Assembly: GCF_018866325.1 (NCBI RefSeq)
Contig: NZ_CP076457.1
Coordinates: 1,364,001-1,428,000 of the forward strand
From: Streptomyces sp. YPW6
GTDB lineage: Bacteria > Actinomycetota > Actinomycetes > Streptomycetales > Streptomycetaceae
DNA length: 64,000 bases
Direction: 5' to 3'
Shown here: one piece after another, positions 41,675 through 50,760 of the stretch
Layout of the letters: each line of letters opens with the position of its first letter
Position numbering within the stretch: position 1 is the stretch's first letter
Made by a program: the position numbers and the translations under genes
Notes under the pieces: model-generated
What the model was told of the DNA's origin: nothing
Seen by the model: the letters and a program-made list of their open reading frames with translations, nothing else
Database searches by the model: none

Positions 41675-43096
41675 TCACGGCACCAGCGGCCCGTCGGCGA
41701 GCGTGAGGACGGCCTGTCCGGCGATGCCGAGGGCCACGGAGAGGGCGGCCGCGGCGTAGGCGGTTGCGGCGGCCCAGCGTCCCTGGAGGGCCTGGGTCGC
41801 GGCGGGCGCGACGTCGTCGGTGGTGAACAGGGGTGCGAGCCAGCGCAGGTAGTAGAAGAGCGAGGCGACGGTATTGGCCACGGCGAGGGCCGCCAGCCAG
41901 GTGTAGCCGCCGTCGATGGTCGCGGAGAAGATCTCCAGTTTCCCGAGGAAGACGCCGGTGGGCGGGGTGCCGACCAGACCGAGGAGGCAGACGAGGAGGA
42001 CCGCGGCGAGGCCGGGGCGGCGGCGGGCGAGGCCCCGGTAGTCGTCGAGGGTGCGGGCCCGGGGCAGTTGGGTGACGACGGCGAACGCACCGAGGTTGGT
42101 GACGGCGTAGGCGGCCAGGTAGAACAGCAGGCTCTGCTGCGCCAGATCGCTGCGGGTGGCGACGACGAGGGCCATCAGCAGGTAGCCGACCTGACCGATG
42201 GTGGAGTAGGCGAGCAGGCGTTTGACCGAGGTCTGGAAGAAGGCCGCGAGGTTTCCCAGCGTCATGGTGGCGGCGGCCAGAATCGCCAGCAGCAGCGGCC
42301 AGTTGACGTCGCTGCCGGGCAGGGCCTGGTGGAGCAGCCGGTAGCCGGCGATCAGACCGCCGATCTTCGGGAGGGTGGTGACGTAGGCGGCGACGGGAGT
42401 GGGGGCGCCGTCGGTGACGTCGGGCACCCAGAAGTGGGCGGGCACCGCGCCCGACTTGAAGAGCAGGCCGGCGAGGACGGCGACGAGGCCGACGGCGACC
42501 AGGCCATAAGGGGCTGCCGGCAGGGCGGCCTTCAGGTCGCGGTAGAGGGTGGCGTGGCCGGCGGCGTAGAGGAGCGCGGTTCCGGCGAGCAGGACGGTGC
42601 CGAGCAGCGCCCCCATCAAGTAGTACTTGAGAGCGGCCTCGGTACCAGGAGCGTCCTTGGCGAAGCCGGCGAGCGCGTAGGCGGGGATGCTCGCGAGCAG
42701 GTAGGCGGCGAAGAGCATCAGCAGGTCGTTCGCGCCGATCAGGGCGAGGGTGCCGGCGCCGGTCATCAGCAGGAGCACCCAGTACTCGCTCTCGCGTCTG
42801 TGGCTCCGCGCCGACTCCACGGACATGCCGATGACGAGCAGCAGGGCGGCCAGGACGACGAGGCGGCCGACGAAGGTCGCGGTGTCGACGGCGAAAGCGT
42901 GGGAGAAGACGGTCTGCTCGCGGGTGGTGGCCTCCGTGACGGCGGTGGCCACCAGACCGGCGGCACATGCGGCGGCTGCCAGGACGGCGATCACCCACTG
43001 GCGGCGGCGGGGCAGCCAGGAGCCGGCGAGCAGACCGATGACGGCGGCGCCCAGCAGAGCGAGTTCGGGGATCAGTGCGGTGAGGTCCTCGTTCAC
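41675..43096 (-). CDS. nuoN: NADH-quinone oxidoreductase subunit N-like
   Basis: A 473-residue membrane protein with about 14 hydrophobic segments and the antiporter-like signature (SGAVPAHFWVPDVTDGAPTPVAAYVTTLPKIGG). It is the last gene of a nuo operon that has only membrane subunits. GTG 43096 overlaps the nuoM stop. NuoN normally translocates protons; the conserved Lys and Glu of the discontinuous helices lie in the expected positions. Streptomyces carries a complete nuo operon elsewhere, so this is a second copy. Confidence 0.9.
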   Translation of the reverse strand: MNEDLTALIPELALLGAAVIGLLAGSWLPRRRQWVIAVLAAAACAAGLVATAVTEATTREQTVFSHAFAVDTATFVGRLVVLAALLLVIGMSVESARSHRRESEYWVLLLMTGAGTLALIGANDLLMLFAAYLLASIPAYALAGFAKDAPGTEAALKYYLMGALLGTVLLAGTALLYAAGHATLYRDLKAALPAAPYGLVAVGLVAVLAGLLFKSGAVPAHFWVPDVTDGAPTPVAAYVTTLPKIGGLIAGYRLLHQALPGSDVNWPLLLAILAAATMTLGNLAAFFQTSVKRLLAYSTIGQVGYLLMALVVATRSDLAQQSLLFYLAAYAVTNLGAFAVVTQLPRARTLDDYRGLARRRPGLAAVLLVCLLGLVGTPPTGVFLGKLEIFSATIDGGYTWLAALAVANTVASLFYYLRWLAPLFTTDDVAPAATQALQGRWAAATAYAAAALSVALGIAGQAVLTLADGPLVP

Positions 43097-44598
43097 CTGG
43101 CGACCAGGCCCGTCAAGGTGCTGCTGGCCGGTTCGATGACGTCGAGGAGCCAGCGGGGCAGGATGCCGATGACCAGGGCGAGGGCGAGCAGGGCGACGGT
43201 GGGCAGCGCCTCGTGGCGGTGCAGGTCGGCGACACCACCGGTGGGAATGGTCCCGGGCAGACGTGGGGCGCCGAGGAGCATGCGCCGCAGCGCGGTCAGG
43301 AACAGGGCCGCGGTGATGAGGATGCCGGTCACGGCGACGGCGGTGGCGGCCGGCCGGGAGGCGAGGGAGCCGGTGAAGATCTGGAACTCGGCGATGAAGC
43401 CGGAGAAGCCGGGGATGCCGAAGCCGGCGAACGCGGCGACGGTGGTGACCGCCGCGAAACGCGGGATGCGGTCGGCCAGGCCGGAGTAGGCGTCCATCGC
43501 GTTGGTTCCGCCGCGGTCGTACAGCACGCCGGTGAGGAGGAACAGGGCTCCGGTGATGAGGCCGTGACTGACCATCTGGGTGACCGCGCCGGTGACGGCG
43601 AGGGAACGGGCCTGGGCGTCGGTGCCGACCAGGGTTCCGGCGGCGCCGACGGCGAGGACGATGTAGCCCATGTGGTTCACGGAGGTGTAGGCGATCATGC
43701 GCTTGAAGTCGGTCTGCGCCAGCGCGACCAGGGCCCCGTACACCACGGACACGACGCCGACCACCACGATGGCCAGGGCGTACCGGCGCCAGCTGCCGGG
43801 CAGGAGGGGCATGGCGATACGGACGATGCCGTAGGTCCCCATCTTGAGCAGGACGCCGGCCAGGATCGCCGAACCGGCGGCGGGAGCGTCGGTGTGGGCG
43901 GGCGGCAGCCAGGTGTGGAACGGCACCGTCGGGGTCTTGACCGCCAGGCCCACCCCGATCGCCAGCAGCACCAGGCCGGCGTACAGACCGCTTCCGGCGA
44001 GCGGGTTGGTACGGGTGAGGTCGGTGATGTCAAAGGTGTGCGGGTCGGCCGCCAGGTACAGGCCGATGAAGCCGAGCAGCAGGGCGAGGGAGCCGACGAA
44101 GGTGTACAGGAAGAACTTCAGCGCCGCGGCGCGGGCACGTTCGCCGTGCCCCCACCCCGCGATGACGAAGAACATGCCGACGATCGACAGGTCGAAGAAG
44201 ACGAAGAACAGGATCAGGTCGAGGGCGACGAACAGCCCGGTGCTGACGGTCTGCAGGAACAGGAACAGGCAGACGTAGGAGCGGACCCGTCTCGACTCGC
44301 GCAGCGAGTACACGGCGACGGCGAGGAACAGCAGGCAGGTCAGCGCGACCAGGGGCAGGGACAGGCCGTCGACACCCACGTGGTAGCCGACGCCGGCACT
44401 GGGGATCCAGCGCACCCGCTGTTCGTACTGCATTCCGCCGCCGGTGTCGAAGCCCGCCCACACGACGACGACCAGGGCGAGATCCGCGGCGGCGGTGGCG
44501 ATCCAGGTCCAGAGGTACACCCGGTCGGGGAGGGTGCGGGGCAGGAACAGCAGCGCCGCGCAGACCAGCAGCGGCAGGAAGGTGACGACACTCAGCAC
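43093..44598 (-). CDS. nuoM: NADH-quinone oxidoreductase subunit M-like
   Basis: A 501-residue antiporter-like membrane subunit starting at GTG 44598, six bases after nuoL ends. The conserved regions are VGVDGLSLPLVALTCLL, the proton-channel block GVGLAVKTPTVPFHTWLPPAHTDAPA, and AQTDFKRMIAYTSVNHMGYI. Charged residues needed for pumping are present. Like its neighbours it belongs to a nuo operon without any of the hydrophilic NADH-oxidising subunits. Confidence 0.92.
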   Translation of the reverse strand: MLSVVTFLPLLVCAALLFLPRTLPDRVYLWTWIATAAADLALVVVVWAGFDTGGGMQYEQRVRWIPSAGVGYHVGVDGLSLPLVALTCLLFLAVAVYSLRESRRVRSYVCLFLFLQTVSTGLFVALDLILFFVFFDLSIVGMFFVIAGWGHGERARAAALKFFLYTFVGSLALLLGFIGLYLAADPHTFDITDLTRTNPLAGSGLYAGLVLLAIGVGLAVKTPTVPFHTWLPPAHTDAPAAGSAILAGVLLKMGTYGIVRIAMPLLPGSWRRYALAIVVVGVVSVVYGALVALAQTDFKRMIAYTSVNHMGYIVLAVGAAGTLVGTDAQARSLAVTGAVTQMVSHGLITGALFLLTGVLYDRGGTNAMDAYSGLADRIPRFAAVTTVAAFAGFGIPGFSGFIAEFQIFTGSLASRPAATAVAVTGILITAALFLTALRRMLLGAPRLPGTIPTGGVADLHRHEALPTVALLALALVIGILPRWLLDVIEPASSTLTGLVAR

Positions 44599-44603
44599 AG
44601 GGG

Positions 44604-46553
44604 TTACCTCACCAACAGGATGATCAGGACCAGGACGGCGAAGCCGACGGCGGCCTGGGCGTAGTACTGGTGGAGCAGTCCGGTCTGCGGGCGACGTGCC
44701 CATCGGCCCATGCTCCGGGCGCCCGAGGCGACCGCGCGGACCGCGGAGTCGATGCCGGCGTCGTCCACACGGCCGGCGAGCCGGGCGGCGGCGAGAGAGG
44801 CGCGAGCGGTCCCGCGAACGGCGCCGTCGACGACCTCGTCGTCCGAGCGGCGGGCCAGGCGGGCCACCGCGAGGCCGCCGCGCGCCGCCTGTCGTACGGC
44901 GCCGTCGACGACGCGGTCGTCGAAGACGGCCAGCGCCCGGGCCAGGCCCCGTACGGGACGGACCACGGCGGCCTGCACGGCCCGCTCCAGGTGCAGCCAG
45001 CCCTCCGCCCACCGCGCGGCGCCGCCCGTCGCGAGCGCCGGGCGGGACGCGCGCCACCACGCCAGGCCCGCGGCGGAGAGGGCGACAGCCGCGGACAGGC
45101 CCAGTTCCCACGGCTGGGGGCCCGGCTCCCCCGCGGCACCGACCAGACGTTTCAGCCAGGACGCGGGACCGGGCAGGGCCAGTACGCCCGCGGCGGCCGC
45201 GGCGAGGGTCAGCGCGAGCAGGGGCGGGGGCGTCGTGGGCGCGGTACGCCGGGTGCCGTGCCCCTCGGTGTCGTATCCGGCCGCCGGGTTCTCGGGCAGG
45301 GGCCGGGTGACGTACCAGACGGCTTTGACGCTGTAGACGGCCGCCACGGCGGCGGCCGCCAGTCCGACGGCGTAGAGCCCCGGTCCCTCCGTCCGGGCGG
45401 CGGCGAGAACCTCGTCCTTGGCCGCCCACAGCGACAGCGGCGGCAGACCGGCGAGGGTGAGCGCGCCGACGGTGAAAGCCGCGCCGACCAACGGGTAGGA
45501 GCGGGCCGCGCCGCGCAGAGCGGGCAGCAGCTTGGTGCCCAGCGCCGTCAGCCAGGCGCCCGCGGCCAGGAAGAGGGCCGACTTCGTGGCGGCGTGCGCG
45601 ACCAGCTGGGTGGTACCGGCGGCGACTCCGCCGCTGCCGGCGGCCAGCACCATGAAGCCGACCTGTGCGGAGGTGGACGCTGCGAGGAGTTGCTTGAGAT
45701 CGGTCTGTGCCACGGCGACCACCCCCAGGGCCAGCGCGGTGAGGGCGCCGGTCCAGGCGACCAGCGGACCGGCCCAGCCCGTCGCGGCCAGCAGCGGGTT
45801 CAGCCGCAGCAGGAGGTAGGCGCCGGCCGCGACCATCGTCGCCGAGTGCAGCAGCGCCGAGACCGGGCTCGGGCCCTGCATGGCCCGCGACAGCCAGAAG
45901 GAGAAGGGTAGTTGGGCGGACTTGCCCAGGGCGGCCAGGACGATGCCCGCCGTGATCAGGTGCAGCCAGGGGGAACTCGCGTGCGACAGGGCGTCCAGGC
46001 GCAGCGAGCCGACGCCGGCGGGCAGGGCGGCGCCGGCGGCCAGATAGAGGCCGAGGTCGGCCGCGCGGGTGGTGAGAAACGCGGTATCGGCGGCCTCCGC
46101 CCGTTCGGGCTGCCACCACCAGGAACCGATCAGGGCCCAACTGGTGGCCCCCATCACCTCCCAGCCCATCAGCAGCAGCGGCAGGGTGGTCGCCGTGACG
46201 GTGACGAGCATCGCACCGGCGAAGACCAGCATCAGCCCGAAGAAGCGGCCCCGGTTCTCGTCAGCGGCGACCTCGCCCACGGCGAAGGCGAGGACGGCCG
46301 TCGTGACGGCAGCGACGGTGACCACCATCACCGCGGACAGCCCGTCCACCGCGAGCCCCGCCCGCATCCCGGCGAACAGGGGCGCGCTCACGGCCGGCCG
46401 GCTCACCGCGGCCGCGACAGCCAGGCCCAGCGTCGCCGCGGCCACCGCCACCCCGAAGGCGGGGACCGCGCGCCGACAGCGGGGTCCCGCCAGCGCGAGG
46501 GCCACTCCGCCGCACAGGGGAAGAGCGATCAGCAGCCAGGCCAAGCCGTTCAT
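44604..46553 (-). CDS. nuoL: NADH-quinone oxidoreductase subunit L-like
   Basis: A 649-residue antiporter-like subunit with the typical core VLAALGKSAQLPFSFWLSRAMQGPSPVSALLHSATMV and AQTDLKQLLAASTSAQVGF. The C-terminal part (residues 510-649) differs from standard NuoL: a cytoplasmic-looking Ala/Arg/Asp-rich stretch with internal repeats (VFDDRVVDGAVRQAARGG, DDEVVDGAVRGTARAS, VDDAGIDSAVRAVAS) precedes a last helix. The ordinary lateral helix may be replaced by this region. ATG 46553 overlaps the nuoK stop. Confidence 0.9.
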   Translation of the reverse strand: MNGLAWLLIALPLCGGVALALAGPRCRRAVPAFGVAVAAATLGLAVAAAVSRPAVSAPLFAGMRAGLAVDGLSAVMVVTVAAVTTAVLAFAVGEVAADENRGRFFGLMLVFAGAMLVTVTATTLPLLLMGWEVMGATSWALIGSWWWQPERAEAADTAFLTTRAADLGLYLAAGAALPAGVGSLRLDALSHASSPWLHLITAGIVLAALGKSAQLPFSFWLSRAMQGPSPVSALLHSATMVAAGAYLLLRLNPLLAATGWAGPLVAWTGALTALALGVVAVAQTDLKQLLAASTSAQVGFMVLAAGSGGVAAGTTQLVAHAATKSALFLAAGAWLTALGTKLLPALRGAARSYPLVGAAFTVGALTLAGLPPLSLWAAKDEVLAAARTEGPGLYAVGLAAAAVAAVYSVKAVWYVTRPLPENPAAGYDTEGHGTRRTAPTTPPPLLALTLAAAAAGVLALPGPASWLKRLVGAAGEPGPQPWELGLSAAVALSAAGLAWWRASRPALATGGAARWAEGWLHLERAVQAAVVRPVRGLARALAVFDDRVVDGAVRQAARGGLAVARLARRSDDEVVDGAVRGTARASLAAARLAGRVDDAGIDSAVRAVASGARSMGRWARRPQTGLLHQYYAQAAVGFAVLVLIILLVR

Positions 46554-46855
46554 CCCTTCAACTCCTCGGCCGCGTCGGTCATGTCGACCTGGCGGGCGCG
46601 GTAGATGGCCGTCGTCACGGCGAATCCCATGGCCATCTCCACGGCCATCGCCACCACGGCTGCCACGATCACCACCTGGCCGCCCGCCGAAGCCGGCGCG
46701 AGGAAGTGCCAGAAGTCGGCGGCGGCGACGATGATCCCGCCGATCATCAGCTCGATGCCCATCATGATCATGACGATGGACTGCTGGGAGAGCGCGCCGA
46801 ACAGCCCGGTGCAGAACAGGCCCGCGGCGAGCACCAGGAGGAGTTCGAACGTCAC
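46550..46855 (-). CDS. nuoK: NADH-quinone oxidoreductase subunit K-like
   Basis: A 101-residue three-helix subunit (VTFELLLVLAAGLFCTGLFGAL, SIVMIMMGIELMIGGIIVAAADF, GGQVVIVAAVVAMAVEMAMGFAVTTAIYR). GTG 46855 overlaps the nuoJ stop (GTGA). The two conserved glutamates (MMGIELM and VAMAVEMAMG) that line the proton path of NuoK are present. Length is normal. Confidence 0.92.
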   Translation of the reverse strand: MTFELLLVLAAGLFCTGLFGALSQQSIVMIMMGIELMIGGIIVAAADFWHFLAPASAGGQVVIVAAVVAMAVEMAMGFAVTTAIYRARQVDMTDAAEELKG

Positions 46856-47421
46856 CGGCCCACTCCCCCACCGGCCGGGTCCCTCGGGGGACGCTGATCC
46901 AGGTTGTCGCCGAAGCGGTCGTAGCGCCCCCGCCGGGTGGCGAGCACCGTGGCGCCGACCATGGTTGCCAGCAGCACGAACCCGAGGGTGACCATGGTCA
47001 GCATCTGCTCTTCCATCAGGGCCATGCCGAGCTGGAAGGTGGTGTCCTCCGGCCGGGCGCCGGTGCGGTCCGGCCAGGGCACCAGGAAGATCCCGGCGAC
47101 CAGAGCGGCGAAGGCGGCGCCGCTGACGGCCACCGCACCGCGCTGGTTGTGCAGCATCGACATCGGCATCAGGCCGGCCGGGTTCATCATGTAAGCGATC
47201 ATGAAAACAGCCATGATCACCATCTCCATGACCATCATCAGCACGATCACCACGCCCAGATAGGGCAGCCCCAGCACGGTCACCACGCCGCCCGCGCAGA
47301 CCAGCGACACCAGCAGGGCGAAGGTGGCCCGGGCCATCGAGTTCACCGCGAACACCAGAACGCCGGAGACCAGGGCCGCCGGACCCAGCGTCCAGAGCAG
47401 CACCGTGCCCGTCGTACCCAT
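46852..47421 (-). CDS. nuoJ: NADH-quinone oxidoreductase subunit J-like
   Basis: A 189-residue subunit with five hydrophobic segments, including LPYLGVVIVLMMVMEMVIMAVFMIAYMMN, the NuoJ signature region. ATG 47421 has a GGGA ribosome site. The C-terminal 25 residues are hydrophilic (RRGRYDRFGDNLDQRP). It lies between nuoH and nuoK, overlapping the latter. Confidence 0.88.
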   Translation of the reverse strand: MGTTGTVLLWTLGPAALVSGVLVFAVNSMARATFALLVSLVCAGGVVTVLGLPYLGVVIVLMMVMEMVIMAVFMIAYMMNPAGLMPMSMLHNQRGAVAVSGAAFAALVAGIFLVPWPDRTGARPEDTTFQLGMALMEEQMLTMVTLGFVLLATMVGATVLATRRGRYDRFGDNLDQRPPRDPAGGGVGR

Positions 47422-47435
47422 GGCGCATTCCCTTC

Positions 47436-48359
47436 CTAGAGATGGACGAGCGCCGGTACCAGCGTCTGGACGACGGCCGAGGGGAGGAGCACCACCCAGG
47501 CCAGCTCCACATACCGGTCGGCGCGGATCATCGGCAGCCGTCGCATCACCCACACCAGCAGCCCCAGGACCAGCAGCGTCTTGACCAGCGACCAGGCCCA
47601 GGCGGGCAGTCCCGGCCCGGCGCCACCGCCCAGGAAGAGCGGCACCGCCATGGCCGACCCGGACGCCAGCCACAGCCACCGCCCGGCCCGGAGCAGCAGC
47701 CGGTCCATCCCGGTCGTCTCCCCCAGCACACCGTCGGCGATGTCACGGCCTGCCGGGTAGGCGAAGGGGCCCAGGAAGCTGAAGGCGAGCACACCGGCCA
47801 GATGGACGACGAAGGCGAAGGGCATCCACACCGCGTACCAGAGGCCGTGCTGGGCAGCGGCGATGTCCGTGACCCGCAGCGACTGGGCACCGGCGGCGGC
47901 CGAGATCAGTGCGAACATCAGCGGCAGCTCGTAGGCCAGGCCCTGGGCGAGGAAGCGGTAGCCGCCGATGAGGGAGAACGCCGCGTTGGGCCCCCAGCCC
48001 GCCAGCCACAGTCCGGCCCAGGTCAGCACCTCCATGGCGTTGAACCACACCACGCCGACCGACAGGTCGGCGACGACCCGGTTGCCGAAGGGGATGACCA
48101 GCGTGGACAGCAGCGCGGCCACCGGCACGGTGATCACCCCGGCCCGCCACAGCAGCCGGTCCGGCGCGGGCAGCCGACGCGGCTGCGCCACCAGCGCCTG
48201 CCCCACGGCGAGCAGCGGCCGCACCGCGGCACCCGGGGTGACCGGCCGACCCGCACCGCGGGCGTCCAGCACGGCGTTGCCGGCCACCGCCAGCACCGCG
48301 AGGCCGATCAGCACGGCCGGGGCGGCCAGTACCGTCCACCACGTGCCCGCCTCAACCAC
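47436..48359 (-). CDS. nuoH: NADH-quinone oxidoreductase subunit H-like
   Basis: A 307-residue membrane subunit with eight hydrophobic segments and NuoH landmarks: VGVVWFNAMEVLTWAGLWLAGWGPN, GGYRFLAQGLAYELPLMFAL and the final MRRLPMIRADRYVELAWVVLLP, close to the LPRLRYDQ...WK region of classic NuoH. The quinone-site loops are shorter than in canonical proteins. GTG 48359 overlaps the stop of the B/D-like fusion gene by 8 bp. Confidence 0.88.
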   Translation of the reverse strand: MVEAGTWWTVLAAPAVLIGLAVLAVAGNAVLDARGAGRPVTPGAAVRPLLAVGQALVAQPRRLPAPDRLLWRAGVITVPVAALLSTLVIPFGNRVVADLSVGVVWFNAMEVLTWAGLWLAGWGPNAAFSLIGGYRFLAQGLAYELPLMFALISAAAGAQSLRVTDIAAAQHGLWYAVWMPFAFVVHLAGVLAFSFLGPFAYPAGRDIADGVLGETTGMDRLLLRAGRWLWLASGSAMAVPLFLGGGAGPGLPAWAWSLVKTLLVLGLLVWVMRRLPMIRADRYVELAWVVLLPSAVVQTLVPALVHL

Positions 48360-49872
48360 GGGCCGCCTCCAACGAGGGAGCGGACAGTTCGTCAGGGTCC
48401 GGGTCGAGACTGGCGACGACGAGACGCGCCGCGCCCAGCTCGGCCCCCACCAGCAGCCCGGGAAGCAGCCCCGCCAGGGCCGCCGACGGCGGCCGCTCGG
48501 CGTCCCACCGTCCCCGGGGACTCTCCCACGCCACCGGATCGAGAGGGGCCGTACTGTCCAACGCCCGTACGTCGTCGAGAACTTCGGTGAGCCACTGCCG
48601 GTAACGGGCCGGCACGTCCCCGCCCGCGCGGGCAGCCGGTCCGCTCACGCCCGCGGCCCGCGCGTCGGCGGTGCTCACCGGGCCGATGCCGCGCGTCAGC
48701 CAGTACAGGGTCCGCGACCGCCCGACCCGCCGGGCAAAGCGCTCCGCCCGGGACAGGACCACCGAGGAGGGCGCCTCCTCCAGCAGGTCGTCGCGCAGGC
48801 GCCGGGACGTCACCGCTTCGGCGGGCCAGCCCGCCACCGACAGCAGCCTGCCCAGACTGTCCAGCCGCGCCGCCGCCCGCCGCCGGACGGCCTCCCCCAC
48901 GGCCACCGGCTCGCCTGCCGAAGCCAGGATCCACGGTCGGGCCCAGAAGGGATCGGTCACGCGTCCGGCGGGCAGTTCGCCGAGGTCGGCCTGCTGGATC
49001 ACATCCCCCTGCAGCACCACACGGACGACCAGCCCGGCGGGCCAGTCGGCCAGGACCGGCCCCAGCGGCAGATGCAGCCGGTCCAGCGTCAGACCGTCAC
49101 GGTCCTCACCCGGCTCGGCCATCGGCACACCGCCCGGCATCTCCATGTCCCCGCTTCCGTGGTGGCCGTGGTGGCCTCCGTGGCCTTGGTGGCCTTCGTG
49201 GCCATCGTGGTCCGCATCGGTATTCCGTCGCTCCCCGCCAGGGCCGCCGTGGTGACCCTCGTGGTCCGCGCCGCCGCTTCGGCGGTCCCCGCCAGGGCTG
49301 ACCTCGTGGTCCTCATGGCCCTCGTGGTCCGCGCCACCACTCCGGTGCTCCCCGCCGGGGCCGAGGTCCCCGGAGCCGAGGTCCCCGGAGCCGCTTTCGC
49401 GGTGCACCTGGTCCCGGGGACCGCCGCCGCTCCTACCGTGGCCCGACTCCGCTTGTCCCTCTTCCCGGTGCTCGCCCTCACAGCCTTCCCGATGCTCGTC
49501 GTCACGGCCGGACGGGTCCTCGTCCTCACAGCCGGGCGTCCGGGCCTCGGCACGCTGACGGTCGGGGGAGCTCAGGCAGGCGCGGCCGGCATCGAGCAAC
49601 GCGGGCACGTCATCAGCCGTCGTCGCCCGTACGTAGGCACGCGGCTGCGGCATGTCCTGCCACAGACGTCCCAGCGCCGACCGCAACCGCGGGCAGTCGG
49701 GGCCCGCGACGACCATCACGTCGGCCCCGGCGGGCGTAGGGGCCAACGGCCAGTCGCGCGACCGCAACTCGGCCTCGACGGCCAGCCGCACCGCCGTCCC
49801 GCCCGGCGAGGTCACCAGCAGCACCCGTGGACGAGCCGCAGCCGCCCGCATGAGGACGGCTGTCAGACCCAT
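48352..49872 (-). CDS. NuoB-like/NuoD-like fusion lacking Fe-S ligands
   Basis: A 506-residue protein in the position where NuoB, NuoC and NuoD normally lie. Residues 10-105 resemble a NuoB/hydrogenase-small-subunit fold (PRVLLVTSPGG, ADVMVVAGPDCPRLRSALGRLWQDMPQPRAYVRA), but the tandem Cys-Cys and the other N2 cluster ligands are absent. Residues 115-245 are a low-complexity Gly/His/Asp/Glu linker rich in HxGHHGHHG. From about 255, GLTLDRLHLPLGPVLADWPAGLVVRVVLQGDVIQQADLG resembles the beta-rich N-terminal part of NuoD/large hydrogenase subunits, again without metal-site cysteines. It is probably structural, anchoring the membrane arm. ATG 49872 overlaps nuoA by 10 bp. Confidence 0.6.
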   Translation of the reverse strand: MGLTAVLMRAAAARPRVLLVTSPGGTAVRLAVEAELRSRDWPLAPTPAGADVMVVAGPDCPRLRSALGRLWQDMPQPRAYVRATTADDVPALLDAGRACLSSPDRQRAEARTPGCEDEDPSGRDDEHREGCEGEHREEGQAESGHGRSGGGPRDQVHRESGSGDLGSGDLGPGGEHRSGGADHEGHEDHEVSPGGDRRSGGADHEGHHGGPGGERRNTDADHDGHEGHQGHGGHHGHHGSGDMEMPGGVPMAEPGEDRDGLTLDRLHLPLGPVLADWPAGLVVRVVLQGDVIQQADLGELPAGRVTDPFWARPWILASAGEPVAVGEAVRRRAAARLDSLGRLLSVAGWPAEAVTSRRLRDDLLEEAPSSVVLSRAERFARRVGRSRTLYWLTRGIGPVSTADARAAGVSGPAARAGGDVPARYRQWLTEVLDDVRALDSTAPLDPVAWESPRGRWDAERPPSAALAGLLPGLLVGAELGAARLVVASLDPDPDELSAPSLEAARG

Positions 49873-50213
49873 CGCAGTGCCCCCTCCCGCCACGCGTAGA
49901 CGACGCCGACGAGCAGGACGGCGAGGAAGACGAACATCTCGATCACCGCGCCGGGCCCCATCACGGAGATCACCAGCGTCCACGGGTACATGAAGACCAT
50001 CTCCATGTCGAAGGCGAGGAAGAGCATCGTCACCGTGTACCAGCGCACATGGAACCGGCTCACCGCGTGCTCGACGGGCTCCAGGCCCGACTGGAACGGC
50101 TGTGCTGTCAGGGGGACTCGCGAGATCCGGAACGCCCAGGCAGCCCCGTACCCCCCGGCGACAGCCAGCAGGGCAACGCCCAACAGGGACAGCGCAGCGG
50201 TGAAACCACTCAC
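49863..50213 (-). CDS. nuoA: NADH-quinone oxidoreductase subunit A-like
   Basis: A 116-residue, three-helix subunit. The middle matches NuoA: PFQSGLEPVEHAVSRFHVRWYTVTMLFLAFDMEMVFMYPWTLV, with the conserved acidic FDMEMVF motif. GTG 50213 is the first codon of the operon, with AGGT just upstream. It starts the run nuoA - B/D-like - H - J - K - L - M - N in one direction with overlapping genes, so a single transcript is expected. Confidence 0.92.
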   Translation of the reverse strand: MSGFTAALSLLGVALLAVAGGYGAAWAFRISRVPLTAQPFQSGLEPVEHAVSRFHVRWYTVTMLFLAFDMEMVFMYPWTLVISVMGPGAVIEMFVFLAVLLVGVVYAWREGALRWV

Positions 50214-50281
50214 TGGACCTCACCCACCACAACGGCACGTGCCCCAGGCGGCGTTACCGGCCCTGCCGAACCGCCGCTCAG

Positions 50282-50372
50282 CGTGTGAGGCCGGGCCGCA
50301 CCGCGACTCCGCGTGTACGGCCGGACCGCTCGTCGGCTCCGCACGTACGGCCGGACCGCTCGTCGGCCGCCG
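50282..50372. repeat. 31-bp direct repeats upstream of the nuo operon
   Basis: Three copies of a roughly 31-bp unit with core GTACGGCCGGACCGCTCGTC (first copy diverged) lie 70-160 bp before nuoA, in a 380-bp stretch (50214-50597) in which I see no gene. They may be a minisatellite or part of the promoter region. Confidence 0.55.
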
Positions 50373-50597
50373 CCACCCGGCTCCCCGACCCCTGCCATCT
50401 CCGGCCACTCCCTTCGCTCCACACCGATCCGCCTCGTACCCCTCAGGGGCATCAGCAATCCGGAGAACCGTGCGGCAACCGGCGATGACCTGCCCGCTTC
50501 CCCTGCGACCCGTCCGAGCATCGCGGCTGCGGCGCCCGATGCGGGTCAGCCGCGCGGGGGAGTTGGTGGACCCCCTCCGGACGGGTGAGCACTGCGT

Positions 50598-50760
50598 GCA
50601 CCGAGGGCGCCACACGACCGCCTCGGCGGCTTGCAGGGCATGCCGTTCACCGATGTGCTGACGCAGAGCGGGGCGGCCCGCGGCGCCATCTACCACCACT
50701 TCCCCGGCGACAAGAACCAGCTGGCCACCGAGGCCGCCGTGCAGCACGGAGGCCTTCGAA
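50598..50760 (+). pseudogene. TetR regulator fragment
   Basis: About 50 codons recall the DNA-binding end of a TetR protein: LGGLQGMPFTDVLTQSG then AARGAIYHHFPGDKNQLATEA. The first helix of the HTH domain has no start codon and the whole ligand-binding domain is missing; downstream sequence is unrelated. It is a decay remnant. Confidence 0.6.
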
